A stretch of DNA of 64,000 bases from Acidilobaceae archaeon (GCA_027037535.1 JALVZQ010000005.1:306686-370685); one strand, 5' to 3'; counted from the first letter of the stretch, positions 45,955-55,726 are shown. The notes: generated by a model from the letters alone, not told the origin. Numbers and translations are program-made.

Positions 45955-46878
45955 TCACCCCAGAAACGCCTCAAGAACGTTAACAGAATGAACGAGTACC
46001 ATTCCCTTGTCTAGAACCATGAACCCCAGCATTTTCTCTAGTGGTATAATTATAAAAGCAACGGCTATCATCGGGCTAGCATACTTTATCATTGCCCTAG
46101 CATAAGATTTCTCGGGATTATTGACAAAGATTTTTACAGCTTTTAACGCCTTTGCACCAAGGATTGACACCAACAATGCTGAGATAAGACCGTACCCGTT
46201 GAGTAATAGAAAGACCCAAACTAACACGATAAGGCTAAAGACAGATAATTTCACTAGAGATGCAAACTTCCTATGGCCTAATCTTCCCGGGATAGTTGGA
46301 ATTTTAGCTGCTTCATAGTCCTCGCCATAATAATAGTGTATGAATGCTACATGGAGAGGTTGCCAGACATATACCATTGCGGCGAGAAGAATACCATTTA
46401 TCCCGATAGAACCAGCTCCCGCTGCCCAACCTCCGAGAGCAGGCATACTCCCTGCTACGCTTCCAAATAGAAGACTCCACTCGGTTCTTCTCTTCGCCAA
46501 CTCTGTATATGCTATTATATCGAAGTAGAGTCCTACTAGCGTCGTGAGCAGAACCCACTTGTTAATAAAAGACGATGCAAGCGTACCTAGTATTATAAGC
46601 ATGCTTACACCTACTAATGCCTCGGACCGTGAAAGCTTTCCGCTAGGAAGAGGGCGATCTCGTGTCCTGGGCATTCTGAAATCAATGTCATGCTCTAAAT
46701 ACATGTTAAGAGCCGTCACACCGCCCGCTGAGCCTAGAGCAGTTAGGGAAAGTAGCAGGAGTATCCTAGGATCAGCTCCTCCTCCTGCTATGAAATACGC
46801 GCCAAACATAGTGATAGATAGCAATAGTAGCTGTGTTGGCTTGGTCATCTGCAGCAAGTATAGTATCTTTTTAGACAT
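45955..46878 (-). CDS. ctaB: Protoheme IX farnesyltransferase (heme O synthase)
   Basis: UbiA-superfamily prenyltransferase adding farnesyl to heme b to make heme O for heme-copper oxidases. The 307-aa polytopic protein has the first Asp-rich motif in NMYLEHDIDFRM with RTRDRPLPSG (58-80) and the second conserved region YTELAKRRTEW with GSMPALGGW, as in CtaB/CyoE. It heads a two-gene unit with the downstream membrane protein. Other UbiA enzymes are less likely given these motifs. Its presence points to a heme O/A-using terminal oxidase elsewhere in the genome. Confidence 0.88.
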   Translation of the reverse strand: MSKKILYLLQMTKPTQLLLLSITMFGAYFIAGGGADPRILLLLSLTALGSAGGVTALNMYLEHDIDFRMPRTRDRPLPSGKLSRSEALVGVSMLIILGTLASSFINKWVLLTTLVGLYFDIIAYTELAKRRTEWSLLFGSVAGSMPALGGWAAGAGSIGINGILLAAMVYVWQPLHVAFIHYYYGEDYEAAKIPTIPGRLGHRKFASLVKLSVFSLIVLVWVFLLLNGYGLISALLVSILGAKALKAVKIFVNNPEKSYARAMIKYASPMIAVAFIIIPLEKMLGFMVLDKGMVLVHSVNVLEAFLG

Positions 46879-46989
46879 CTACGCTCTTCCCGTGTTCCGT
46901 TTTAACGAAACGACCCCACTATTTAATCTATACTAAATATCTCAACACCTATAGATTATACCATTGTAAACTGCTCGATTTACAGACTA

Positions 46990-46999
46990 GAACGCTATA
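46990..46999 (+). promoter_or_regulatory. Promoter of the CitG-like gene
   Basis: GCTATATAGG is a TATA element 40-50 nt upstream of the TTG start at 47042. GGTGATC at about 47029 is a full match to the 16S anti-Shine-Dalgarno and fixes the TTG as start. Confidence 0.5.
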
Positions 47000-47041
47000 T
47001 AGGCTAACAATATACTATTCTACAAATAGGTGATCCCATAG

Positions 47042-47875
47042 TTGCTAAACGCTCTATATGAAGCATATCTAATAACACTCTCTTCGCCGATTAAACCAGG
47101 AGCCCTGCATAGGCTAACAAAGGATCCCGAGTACGAGATCAGGCTCCTAGAATTCGTCTCTGTACAAGAATTCATAGAGGAATCCTATAAGAGAGGCTAT
47201 ATGCTCGGCCGAGGAGACCTAGACTCGAAGCACCTAGGCCTCGGCAGATACATAGCCGACGCGTTAAAGAAGGCTTTTGAAAGAACCAGTATTAGGCCAA
47301 TCACAGGGCTTATCTCCGCATCCATTACGCTAGCATCAATACTTGGCTACTATACTGCGTCATCACAGAAGAAATCCTTTGAAGAAACCCTGAGAAAAAC
47401 AGTTACAACAATACTCTACTCGTCAAGCCCCGAAGACACTATAAATATAGTGGAAGGACTCGAAGCAGTAAGCGACTCAGACCTTCTACTTCATCTCGAT
47501 AGAAAAGGTATAACGAAGAGAAGCATAACCCTTAATGCCGTAACCGTAGGCGACTTGTTCGAAGCTCTATCCGATATAGACACAGGATTCATGCTGAATG
47601 TAAGGAACCTAAATAGACTAACCACATTAATAGCGTCTGCAAGGAAATCCCCTACATTCATTGGAGCAGTAGTAGAAGTCTATATAAAACTAGCCGATAT
47701 GACCGGCTACCTGGACCTCTCGGATATACTAGAAACCAAGAACCCTCTAGGGGAACTAGCGAAACTAGACGCAAAACTCGTAGATAGACAAAGGTTTAAC
47801 AGGCTACTCGGGGGAACCTTCATAGCGGTAGCAACCGCTAATATCGATACACCTTTAAGAATACCATACAGGTAA
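47042..47875 (+). CDS. CitG/MdcB-like triphosphoribosyl-dephospho-CoA synthase family protein
   Basis: A 277-aa protein of the CitG/MdcB superfamily, shown by SSPIKPGALHRLTKDPEYE at the N-terminus (family K-P-G-x-h-H/x), the following acidic helix region and the GLISASITLASILGYY segment. Bacterial members make the prosthetic group of citrate or malonate decarboxylase. Archaeal homologues occur without those enzymes and their substrate is not established, so the function is left open. TTG start, strong GGTGATC. Confidence 0.7.
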   Translation: MLNALYEAYLITLSSPIKPGALHRLTKDPEYEIRLLEFVSVQEFIEESYKRGYMLGRGDLDSKHLGLGRYIADALKKAFERTSIRPITGLISASITLASILGYYTASSQKKSFEETLRKTVTTILYSSSPEDTINIVEGLEAVSDSDLLLHLDRKGITKRSITLNAVTVGDLFEALSDIDTGFMLNVRNLNRLTTLIASARKSPTFIGAVVEVYIKLADMTGYLDLSDILETKNPLGELAKLDAKLVDRQRFNRLLGGTFIAVATANIDTPLRIPYR

Positions 47876-47908
47876 CTCTTCACAAGACAGTTATGACATT
47901 ACCCTTTG

Positions 47909-49192
47909 CTACGAGGAAGACGTCTCCTCAACTATCCTAAATACTTCTGCAAGAGGTGGAAAACGCGGCATATCTCCGTCTCCATATACTTCAACAGCGT
48001 ACTTGATGACTTCGTAGGAGTCTCTAATAATATCCCCATAATGTTCCCCGGTACTAGTTAGAACACCCTCCCACACCATGAGCCTCGACGCAACACTAAC
48101 AGCCTTAGGAAAAGCTCCCTCGAGAAGCACCTTTCTGAGAGGAACATCATACGCTACGAAATCACCCTGGATAGGAACACCATAATCATTATAACCTCCC
48201 GTAGTCGCCCTATAGAGTACACCGCTGAAATCATTATTAAATACCTTTAGAATCAAGGGGATATGAAGAGCTATTGAGCCCACTAGATGAGGCCAATCGC
48301 TTCCAAAACTAGTAACACCGAACAGAGAATCCCTTGTCCTATTATAGAGTACCATGTTAGAAACCGGGCATGAAGCACATCTAATTCCTAAATCAAAATA
48401 ATCGTCATTAATACAATGAACCGCTACTATTCTTTGGTTCGATACCTTGTCTCCGAGGAGTTCTAAAAAATCATTTTTCTCACTGATGCCTTCGCTGAGA
48501 TGCATCCCCAGAGGTGCCCTCATTTTCCGCGCAATATCAAGCGAGGTATAAATCATCTGGGGACTTGCATATGATATGCTATGAACAAATAAGCCTGGCT
48601 TCAACAATGCATCGTTTATATACATCCTGTACTTAGAGAATAGCTTATCGATTTCCTCAGGACGGCTCCATCCTCTTTTACTCATAACAGTAGGTAGCAA
48701 TACAACACGTGGCGCAACACTACCCTTTACAACAGCCTTAATGTTAGCCTCAAGCCTACCAGTTAGAGCTATTAGTGTTACTCCTTCTAAGAGTACACGC
48801 TTAAGCACAAGCTCCGTCAATGTAGACGCTAGTCCAATGTCGTTTCTTATTGATGCCTCATCAACATGCAGTCTCCTACCCATTAACCACTCATAACTAT
48901 TACTCCACACCCGGCCAGGAACCAGCCCAGCATCTATCACTTGAGGATGCGCATGCGCATCGCTGAACCCAGGTATTATAATTGTCTCAAAGAACACATC
49001 CCTATGGAAAGGCATCGAGAACTTCTCAATAACCTTCCCATTTATAACTGCAATATCAGCCTCGAGCCGAGCCAATATTTCCATATCCTCCCATTTATCG
49101 GTGATACCGCTCCGTTCTCCTCCATGAGCACTCATTGTTATACCAGGATAAAATTCCTGTATCATTGACTCGTCAACAAGCAACCATTCCAT
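47909..49192 (-). CDS. Amidohydrolase-family metal-dependent hydrolase
   Basis: A 427-aa TIM-barrel amidohydrolase. The N-terminal metal motif is GFSDAHAHPQ (HAH about 80-82), followed by GMHLSEG with the third His, VAVHC with the fourth and FGSDWPH with the metal Asp. This set fits the cytosine deaminase/SsnA/ATZ-TRZ group, which hydrolyses or deaminates heterocyclic compounds. The substrate is unknown. ATG 49192 or TTG 49198 could be the start; no clear ribosome binding site. Confidence 0.8.
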   Translation of the reverse strand: MEWLLVDESMIQEFYPGITMSAHGGERSGITDKWEDMEILARLEADIAVINGKVIEKFSMPFHRDVFFETIIIPGFSDAHAHPQVIDAGLVPGRVWSNSYEWLMGRRLHVDEASIRNDIGLASTLTELVLKRVLLEGVTLIALTGRLEANIKAVVKGSVAPRVVLLPTVMSKRGWSRPEEIDKLFSKYRMYINDALLKPGLFVHSISYASPQMIYTSLDIARKMRAPLGMHLSEGISEKNDFLELLGDKVSNQRIVAVHCINDDYFDLGIRCASCPVSNMVLYNRTRDSLFGVTSFGSDWPHLVGSIALHIPLILKVFNNDFSGVLYRATTGGYNDYGVPIQGDFVAYDVPLRKVLLEGAFPKAVSVASRLMVWEGVLTSTGEHYGDIIRDSYEVIKYAVEVYGDGDMPRFPPLAEVFRIVEETSSS

Positions 49193-49255
49193 GCACAATA
49201 TTTGCGAAAACCTATAAGCTAGTTCTAAGCCAACCAGAATCCATGGTGCACGATT

Positions 49256-50641
49256 ATGACCCGTGTAGTAATAATCGGTGGCGGAGCCGCAGGAATGGCT
49301 GCTGCATCCCGTGTGAAAAGGCTAAAGCCCGAATATGACGTTACGGTGTTCGAGAGAACACCTTATGTAAGCTTCGCTCTATGCGGTATCCCCTATCTCG
49401 CAGGATGCGTTGTGAAAACCCTTGACGAATTACTCTATTATAAACCAGAGGTATTCATAAAGAAGAGAGGAATCAATCTAAGACTGCAGACAGAAGTATT
49501 ATCTGTAGACGTGTCTGCCAAAAAACTCGTTTACCGTAGTCTCGTAACAGGAGAGGAAAACGAGCTAGAATGGGACTACCTAGTAATCGCTACTGGCGCA
49601 CGGAGCAGGGCTCCAGAGATATGGCCTGAGATCCGGGAACTCGAGAATGTATTCTATATTAAACACCTGGATAGCGGAGAACAAATCAGGAGCTATGCAC
49701 TAAAACTACCTCATGGGAGCAAAGCCGTAATTATAGGTGCAGGCTACGTTGGCCTGGAGCTCGCTGAGAACCTCAGTAATCTTGGAATGAAGGTAACAAT
49801 CGTCGAGGCACTAGACCAAGTCGCGCCAAAAGCACTAGATCCCGATTATGCTGAAATCCTCGAAAACCACCTAAAAGAGAAAGGCGTCGAAGTAATCAAA
49901 GGGGCCCCAGTAAAAGAGTTCAAAACTAGTAATGGAAAAGCTGTAGCAATAACTACTGAGAAAGGGGAGATACAAGGAGACTTATTCATCGTAGGCGTGG
50001 GTATTAAGCCAAACACAGAGCTAGCCAAGGAAATCGGAGTAAAAATTGGGGAAACAGGAGCTATCTGGACCGATGAAAAACTACAAACATCTATACCAGG
50101 GGTCTATGCTATAGGAGACGTCGCCGAGCACAAAGACATAGTAACAGGAAAACCTGTATGGAGACCGTTCGCACCTATAGCCAACAAAATGGGATACGTT
50201 GTCGGCTCTATACTCGGTGGAAGAGACGCGGTATTCCCAGGAAGCGTGGGAACCTCCACCTTCAAGTCATTCGACCTTATCGTCGCAAGAACAGGCCTCT
50301 CAAAAGCCGAAGCAGAGAAACACGGATATAACGTTATAGAAGCAGACCTCTCCGGGTACACGAAAGCCCACTATATTCCAGGACGGGCAAAACTACACCT
50401 CAAAGTAGTCGCCGATGCTGATACTGGAAGACTACTAGGCGCACAAAGCATAGGTGCAACAGAAACAGTTCTATGGAGAATAAATGTTATCGCTTCACTA
50501 CTCACGACAAGAGCAACTGTATGGGATCTATTCTTCAGCGACATCGGATACGCACCGCCACTAGCACCAGTATGGGACCCCCTAATAGTAGCCGCTAGGC
50601 TGCTCATGAGGAAACTAGGAGAAAAACCCCGCAGAGCATAG
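49256..50641 (+). CDS. CoA-disulfide reductase / NAD(P)H oxidase family flavoprotein
   Basis: A 461-aa FAD-dependent oxidoreductase. It has the FAD-binding IGGGAAGMAAA (7-17), the redox cysteine Cys43 in SFALCGIPYLAG, the NAD-binding IIGAGYVGLELAENL, and ATGARSR and AIGDVAE. A single active-site Cys of this kind is typical of CoA-disulfide reductase and NADH oxidase, used for thiol balance and oxygen or sulfur reduction in hyperthermophiles. GGTGCA precedes the ATG. Confidence 0.9.
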   Translation: MTRVVIIGGGAAGMAAASRVKRLKPEYDVTVFERTPYVSFALCGIPYLAGCVVKTLDELLYYKPEVFIKKRGINLRLQTEVLSVDVSAKKLVYRSLVTGEENELEWDYLVIATGARSRAPEIWPEIRELENVFYIKHLDSGEQIRSYALKLPHGSKAVIIGAGYVGLELAENLSNLGMKVTIVEALDQVAPKALDPDYAEILENHLKEKGVEVIKGAPVKEFKTSNGKAVAITTEKGEIQGDLFIVGVGIKPNTELAKEIGVKIGETGAIWTDEKLQTSIPGVYAIGDVAEHKDIVTGKPVWRPFAPIANKMGYVVGSILGGRDAVFPGSVGTSTFKSFDLIVARTGLSKAEAEKHGYNVIEADLSGYTKAHYIPGRAKLHLKVVADADTGRLLGAQSIGATETVLWRINVIASLLTTRATVWDLFFSDIGYAPPLAPVWDPLIVAARLLMRKLGEKPRRA

Positions 50642-50696
50642 AATAATATCTTGTTTCCTATACCCTCTATAACTCTGAGTTTATAAGACTGAAGAT

Positions 50697-50779
50697 GGGG
50701 CCGCGTCCCCCCGCCCCGCGACAAGGCCGGAATACTCCGGGCGATGAGTCGGGGACGGCTTCCACGCGGCCCTACATTA
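50697..50779 (+). ncRNA. Candidate H/ACA-type guide sRNA
   Basis: A GC-rich island in AT-rich DNA: lower stem GGGCCGCGT (50698-50706) pairs with ACGCGGCCC (50764-50772), and ACA (50774-50776) follows after one base, the H/ACA hallmark. Inside, CCCC-GAC pairs with GTCGGGG above a pocket (CCCCCG / ACGGCTTCC), and a top hairpin CCGGA/TCCGG is joined through GCGATGAGTC, a kink-turn-like L7Ae site also seen in the RNase P RNA. Such RNAs guide pseudouridylation. The target is not identified. Confidence 0.6.
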
Positions 50780-50787
50780 TTCCAGTC

Positions 50788-51210
50788 CTACCCTTCCTGC
50801 TTGTATGATAAGGAGACATAGACTATGTCTCCGTCTTTGACCTTAAGCAATGCTCTCAGATACTTATCGGAGATTAGTTCGACGACGTCATTCTTATAGA
50901 TCGTTATCTCCGGCCTGACAGCCCATACATTGTATCCATTGACTCGTAGAGGATACGCTATTACCCTAGCAAGCTTTGTACCTTCTATGTTTGGAGGCTC
51001 TATGATTTTCTTTGAAGTATATTCTAGACATGAATTAAATAAATCCACGTTATCCAGGAGCTTTACATTCATTGTCCCTGGATACGGAGTGAATCCCAGG
51101 GCGCTGCGGAATTGTTTAGCATAGATGCTTACGTAGAATGCTCCTTCCCCTTTTCCACTAAATACTACTCCCTTAAATACCCCTCTGCAACTGTCGTCGA
51201 TCACCGCCAT
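50788..51210 (-). CDS. ribK: CTP-dependent riboflavin kinase (archaeal RibK, DUF120)
   Basis: Archaeal riboflavin kinase that makes FMN using CTP. The 140-aa product has the family landmarks VVFSGKGEGAFYVSIY at the N-terminus, GFTPYPGTMNVKL, the RVIAYPLRVNGYNVWAVRPE stretch and a C-terminal KVKDGDIVYVSL. ATG 51210 fits the family's N-terminus with GGTGA directly before it; a TTG at 51246 would extend it. It lies between an FAD enzyme gene and a surface protein gene. Confidence 0.88.
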   Translation of the reverse strand: MAVIDDSCRGVFKGVVFSGKGEGAFYVSIYAKQFRSALGFTPYPGTMNVKLLDNVDLFNSCLEYTSKKIIEPPNIEGTKLARVIAYPLRVNGYNVWAVRPEITIYKNDVVELISDKYLRALLKVKDGDIVYVSLSYKQEG

Positions 51211-51372
51211 TTTCACCGAGCTATTACCATCTATCCCGGCTATCAAATATCATATTAAAAGATATGAAACATTATCTTTACATTCATTGGAAAAATTATT
51301 AATTACTATAAAGCGTCGCGACAATACTGTTTTAAAGTCAATGAATCTACTCCCACTCCTGGTGTTAATTCG

Positions 51373-52557
51373 ATGACACGACATGCTTCCAAAACTAAGA
51401 ACCTCTGGGGAATACTATTAGCAATGCTACTTATTCTAGCACCAATACTCTCCTATTCTTATACTGCAGGCGCCGTTTCCCTCCAAGACTTATACATTAA
51501 TTATTCTACGTCAAACAATACACTTACCATTAACACCATGTTCTATAACCTTAAACTAGACGCTGATAATGGAGGAATTACCTGGATAGAGATCAGAAAC
51601 GACATCGGTGAAACCTTTACAGCATTAAATTCGACGACATACCCGTACATAGGCATATATCAAGTAGAAAATAATACCGTTGTAAAAATAACCAATTACT
51701 CTCTGGAAGTAAACAAAATATCATCCGATATAGTTGTAGCTAAGCTGAGCAAAACATTTGAGAATAATACTAGCCTAGAGATAGTCTTCTTCTTCTATAG
51801 CTGGACGCCCGAAATAGACTACATGATAACCTACAATGGTGGACAGAACAAATTGATCATATCCTACCCCGTAGAAACAACCGACCTAAACCAGTCATTG
51901 ATCGAAGTCAATCTACTAAAATACTCTTATCCCAACTTAACCGTATCACCTATGGTACTAAACACGACTGTGAACACCGAAAACCTAGTTGCTGTAGGAA
52001 TGCAAGCACTCTCGGTATCCAATAACACTACTAAACTAGCCTTCTTCCAGGGAATAATACCATTAACACCTGAACCCGTAAACCTAACATATAAGTTAGA
52101 ACCACTGGACAATTCAAGCATAAGGACTCTACTACTCGAATACAATGTAAACAACACGACCACTATTAAGTCAAGCGTGTTCTTAACCAACTATCTGCCA
52201 GCAGTACTCGGCTCAACACCTCTTGCAATCATATTAAAGAACACCGGCACAAGCGATCTAGAATTCAAAATACTTTCACAGCTAAAAAGCTATCTAAACC
52301 AACTAAACAATACCATTCAGAATCTAAACCAAGTAATCGAAAACCTAAGACAAGAGAACACTAATCTCACAAAACAGTTAGATTACTATAAAGGAAAAGT
52401 CGACGTCTATAAACAAGAATTAGAGAAGGCAAAAACCGACTACAAAATACTGAAGGAAAGACTCTCTAACGATGCTCGCTTAACTGTTGCCGCCCTAATA
52501 GTGGGACTTATCCTAGGACTCGTGGGTGGCTTGTTCGTCGTTAGAATAAGAAAATAA
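51373..52557 (+). CDS. Exported membrane-anchored protein with beta domain and coiled coil
   Basis: A 394-aa protein with a signal peptide (LLAMLLILAPILSYSYTAGA), a large beta-rich extracytoplasmic domain (about 30-290, many N-x-S/T sites), a long heptad coiled coil with Leu/Asn/Gln (YLNQLNNTIQNLNQVIENL, about 310-365) and one C-terminal helix (LTVAALIVGLILGLVGGLFV) with a basic end. The domain order recalls archaeal surface proteins held by a coiled-coil stalk. The N-terminal beta region faintly resembles the YidC periplasmic fold, which I cannot confirm. Confidence 0.7.
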   Translation: MTRHASKTKNLWGILLAMLLILAPILSYSYTAGAVSLQDLYINYSTSNNTLTINTMFYNLKLDADNGGITWIEIRNDIGETFTALNSTTYPYIGIYQVENNTVVKITNYSLEVNKISSDIVVAKLSKTFENNTSLEIVFFFYSWTPEIDYMITYNGGQNKLIISYPVETTDLNQSLIEVNLLKYSYPNLTVSPMVLNTTVNTENLVAVGMQALSVSNNTTKLAFFQGIIPLTPEPVNLTYKLEPLDNSSIRTLLLEYNVNNTTTIKSSVFLTNYLPAVLGSTPLAIILKNTGTSDLEFKILSQLKSYLNQLNNTIQNLNQVIENLRQENTNLTKQLDYYKGKVDVYKQELEKAKTDYKILKERLSNDARLTVAALIVGLILGLVGGLFVVRIRK

Positions 52558-52590
52558 TAAAAATAATTATTCTATTTATTATCTGTTTCT

Positions 52591-53967
52591 TTAGGGTTCT
52601 ACTACTAGAAGACGGATGAGTCTACCCACATCTTCTATATTCTCAAGAGACCATGACTTCACCAAGAACTCTTTTGCAGCATCCTCCGACACTAGGCCCT
52701 TTGTTATGCGTAGGAATTTCTCCTCGACTCCTTTTCTATCTAGCGGGTTCCTGAAATGTCCAGGAGGATATATTGATTCCTCCTCTACGACTCTTCCATC
52801 TTTAAAGCGTATGATTATCTTGTTCCCTATCCCGTCCGGATATATTTCATCATATTTCTCGGATACCTTGACCTCCATCTTCTTCATCAACTTCCTTACG
52901 TCCTCAGCAAGATATCGTTCTGGCTTGAATGTTTCTATCCATACTTTACCGTCTATCAGTGCCGCGGCTGTAATGTAAGGTAGGCTGTGGTCGGCTGTCT
53001 CTCTGGTCTTTGGATCCCATTTCTCTGGGTCCTTAACAATTATCTTATAACTGACCGTAAACGTCTCTATTGTTATCTCCTCTACGTCTTCTGGATTAAT
53101 CTTTCCTTCTTTTTCGACGATGCGTAGAGCTGCCTCTACAGCAGACATTGAATGATATTCTACGGGCCAGTATTTGATGCTTGTCTTCATAAGCCTATAC
53201 TTTCCGTTGGGTGCAAGCTCTGGTAGTTCAAACTTCTCACCGCAGAGTGCCACGTTGAAGAATCCGAATTCGCCCTCGAATACGGGCTTAGGACCCGTCA
53301 TCCCCTGCCATGCTAGGAGGGCCGCGAATAACCCGTTTCTCGAGGCATGTGCCGCGGCGCATCCTTTCCACATGCTTAGTTCTCCTGCTCTTGTTTGACG
53401 TAGAGCTGGAGAAGTGTTTGTCGCAATATTTATTGCTTCCTCTATCTTGTCTACGTCTAGGCCAAGTACCTTAGCTGCTCCAGCAGCTGATCCTATATTT
53501 ATATAGACTGTGTGATCCCATCCCCTGCCACGGACACTATAGGCGTCTGCAAGAGCTCCTATAATTTCATACGCCGCTACAATACCTTCTATGATCCTGT
53601 ATGCAGGTGCATCGGCTATCTCCGCCGCCGCTACAATTGCTGGAATACTGTCGCTTGGATGAAGAGCTTCTTTTGATAGATAGGTGTCGTTAAAGTCGAA
53701 GTAGCGTGCAGCGCATCCGTTATAGAAATCTACGAGGTCTGCTGAGCCCCTCTTTCGTGTGCCCCAGATTGTCGACGGTATTCTAGTCGCTGAGCTGCTC
53801 TCTGCTAGCCAACGAGCTATTTTTACTGGTTCCTCGTAGAACGCTCCAACAGCGACACCTAGAGTATCTATGAATCTCTTCTTCACTTCCTCTATAACTT
53901 CTACAGGTATCTTCTCGTATTCTAGAGAATATACCCATTCAGCCATCTTTCTCGCAATGGTCTTCAC
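52591..53967 (-). CDS. MmgE/PrpD family protein
   Basis: A 458-aa protein of the MmgE/PrpD family, which includes 2-methylcitrate dehydratase and cis-aconitate decarboxylase. Landmarks are KKRFIDTLGVAVGA, NGCAARYFDFNDTYL, HPSDSIPAIVAAAE, GRGWDHTVYINIGSAAGAAK and KYWPVEYHSMSAVEAAL. No other methylcitrate-cycle gene is near, so the substrate is open. The start is GTG after GGTGAGAGG. Confidence 0.88.
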   Translation of the reverse strand: MKTIARKMAEWVYSLEYEKIPVEVIEEVKKRFIDTLGVAVGAFYEEPVKIARWLAESSSATRIPSTIWGTRKRGSADLVDFYNGCAARYFDFNDTYLSKEALHPSDSIPAIVAAAEIADAPAYRIIEGIVAAYEIIGALADAYSVRGRGWDHTVYINIGSAAGAAKVLGLDVDKIEEAINIATNTSPALRQTRAGELSMWKGCAAAHASRNGLFAALLAWQGMTGPKPVFEGEFGFFNVALCGEKFELPELAPNGKYRLMKTSIKYWPVEYHSMSAVEAALRIVEKEGKINPEDVEEITIETFTVSYKIIVKDPEKWDPKTRETADHSLPYITAAALIDGKVWIETFKPERYLAEDVRKLMKKMEVKVSEKYDEIYPDGIGNKIIIRFKDGRVVEEESIYPPGHFRNPLDRKGVEEKFLRITKGLVSEDAAKEFLVKSWSLENIEDVGRLIRLLVVEP

Positions 53968-54153
53968 TATCCTCTCACCTAGAATCTCTCAAGAGAATAT
54001 GAAGCCGTCTATCAATTTAAAAGACTCTGTAACATTGAAATCAGCTACTGGTGACAATAGAAATATGCATTCTAAAGTGATTAAAATAGCCTGGGCATAA
54101 GGTGGGGAAGAGAGCTGAAAAACTAAGATTCATGTAACGGAGGATTCAGAATA

Positions 54154-55146
54154 ATGATACATCCCTATATTGTGAATCCAGAACTGTTTATTGAACGCAG
54201 ACTTGGAGTAAAAGTACCATTACCTATGGTTTTAGAAGAAGATGACTCATTAACCTTAGTAGAAAAACTTTTGTCTTCTCTAGTCGAGAACAGACAATTA
54301 GAATTACCGTCTAATGAGTACGAGGCGGTTATCTCCTATTATGGTGCCCTTGTCGCATCCGCGAAGAGTAGAGCGTATAGATTGATCAAACTGCTAATAG
54401 ATGCGTCTGTAGACCATGCGCTCTCTACTCTCCCTAGGGTGAACGACGAGGAACTGATAAAGATTGCTAAAAATCTCGGAATCGAACTAGAGTATAAGCC
54501 ATTAAGCATACCCTGGCTAGTTGATCCGGCAGGAAGAGTCGTCCCTAAGATACTCAAATTCCGCATAGACCTTATCAAGTATCTAGAGACAATCGAAGGA
54601 TCAAATGACGCTGTCCTTTCACTGCCAAGCGGGTTCGTCAAATCACGAAAGATATACTTAGACAGGCAGCGAGCAATACATTTAATCATACACGGGATAA
54701 GGAGGAAGCTCGAATCACTAATAGACGAGTACAAGGGCTTAGAAGCTCCTAGACTCGAAGAACTTGGTAGAAGATATGCTAGAGAGCTAGTCAAAAGATC
54801 CTCGCCAGGGATAAGGCCGAATTTATATCCAGAATGTATACAGAGTATTATGGATCTGGCAAAAAAGGGTGGGTTAAGCGACGAAGAAATCTACGTGCTG
54901 ATTACGTTTATAGCGAATCTGGATCCTCCGGTAGAATATGTTGAAGACATGCTGAACGAGCTTAATCTGGCATCCACCTCTGCTCTACCTAACATAGCAA
55001 GGGCTATTGTGGAGATCGCTTCCAGGTACACACCCTACAAATGTGGATCGAGCGTGCTAAGAGAAATATGCGGGGAATGTAGTGAGGATCTTCTAAAGAC
55101 ATATTATAAGCGTGTCAGGAGCATCCGCCGCCGGAAAAGACAGTAG
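54154..55146 (+). CDS. priL: DNA primase large subunit PriL
   Basis: Large, non-catalytic subunit of archaeal primase, needed with PriS to make primers. The 330-aa protein has the helical N-terminal domain and cysteines expected of the C-terminal 4Fe-4S domain: YPECIQ (about 227), then YKCGSS, REICGEC (297, 306, 309). The C-terminus is very basic. GGAGGAT precedes the ATG. It overlaps tail to tail with taw3. The small subunit is not in this window. The assignment is from weak but consistent similarity. Confidence 0.75.
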   Translation: MIHPYIVNPELFIERRLGVKVPLPMVLEEDDSLTLVEKLLSSLVENRQLELPSNEYEAVISYYGALVASAKSRAYRLIKLLIDASVDHALSTLPRVNDEELIKIAKNLGIELEYKPLSIPWLVDPAGRVVPKILKFRIDLIKYLETIEGSNDAVLSLPSGFVKSRKIYLDRQRAIHLIIHGIRRKLESLIDEYKGLEAPRLEELGRRYARELVKRSSPGIRPNLYPECIQSIMDLAKKGGLSDEEIYVLITFIANLDPPVEYVEDMLNELNLASTSALPNIARAIVEIASRYTPYKCGSSVLREICGECSEDLLKTYYKRVRSIRRRKRQ

Positions 55147-55726
55147 AAATAGCTTTGACTAAGTTATGGAATCTTTGTTTGTTCTCTTGTAGAACTATAT
55201 TTGCTAGTTCTACTAGTTGTTTCAATGCTTTCTCTGAACCAATATTGACTATATTGATACAGTCTATTCTTATGGGTGCCGTAAACTGGGCGCCACTCAT
55301 TAACTCCAATATAATACCGTCTTCTCCCATAGAGATTATCCCACTGTGCTTGAACCCATGCTGTCTCCCAATCAATAAGATACCCTTAGCACACTCGGAA
55401 GAAGCCACTCTCATGTGGAGAATAGGTCCTGAAACCCTCAACCATACATTACAGAAGCCTCGTGATAGTACTTCTACAATATTCTCTAATCTCACAGGGT
55501 CATGGGTCTTATACAATATACGGGAGCCCTCTTCGCCCCTAATCCAGGGTCTCTTACCCTCGACAAGAGTTATACGGCCGGTACACGTACTTGTAGTCTC
55601 TATGCCAGATATACTGTTTAGCTCGATCAGCAAGTTATCGATTCCTGGATCCAGATACCCTATATCTCTTTCTTCAACTAACACGTCTAGGATGAATTCT
55701 TCACTGTTCCTATCCTTTTTGCTCAT
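55115..55726 (-). CDS. taw3: tRNA wybutosine synthesis protein Taw3 (TYW3)
   Basis: SAM-dependent methyltransferase of the TYW3 family acting in wyosine formation at G37 of tRNA-Phe. The 203-aa protein has the family motifs TTSTCTGRITLVEG and GPILHMRVAS, with LMSGAQFTAPIR toward the C-terminus. ATG 55726 follows GAGGTT by 9 nt; ATG 55744 is also possible. It overlaps the end of the upstream trm5-family gene, so the two wyosine-pathway genes form one unit. Confidence 0.9.
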   Translation of the reverse strand: MSKKDRNSEEFILDVLVEERDIGYLDPGIDNLLIELNSISGIETTSTCTGRITLVEGKRPWIRGEEGSRILYKTHDPVRLENIVEVLSRGFCNVWLRVSGPILHMRVASSECAKGILLIGRQHGFKHSGIISMGEDGIILELMSGAQFTAPIRIDCINIVNIGSEKALKQLVELANIVLQENKQRFHNLVKAISTVFSGGGCS

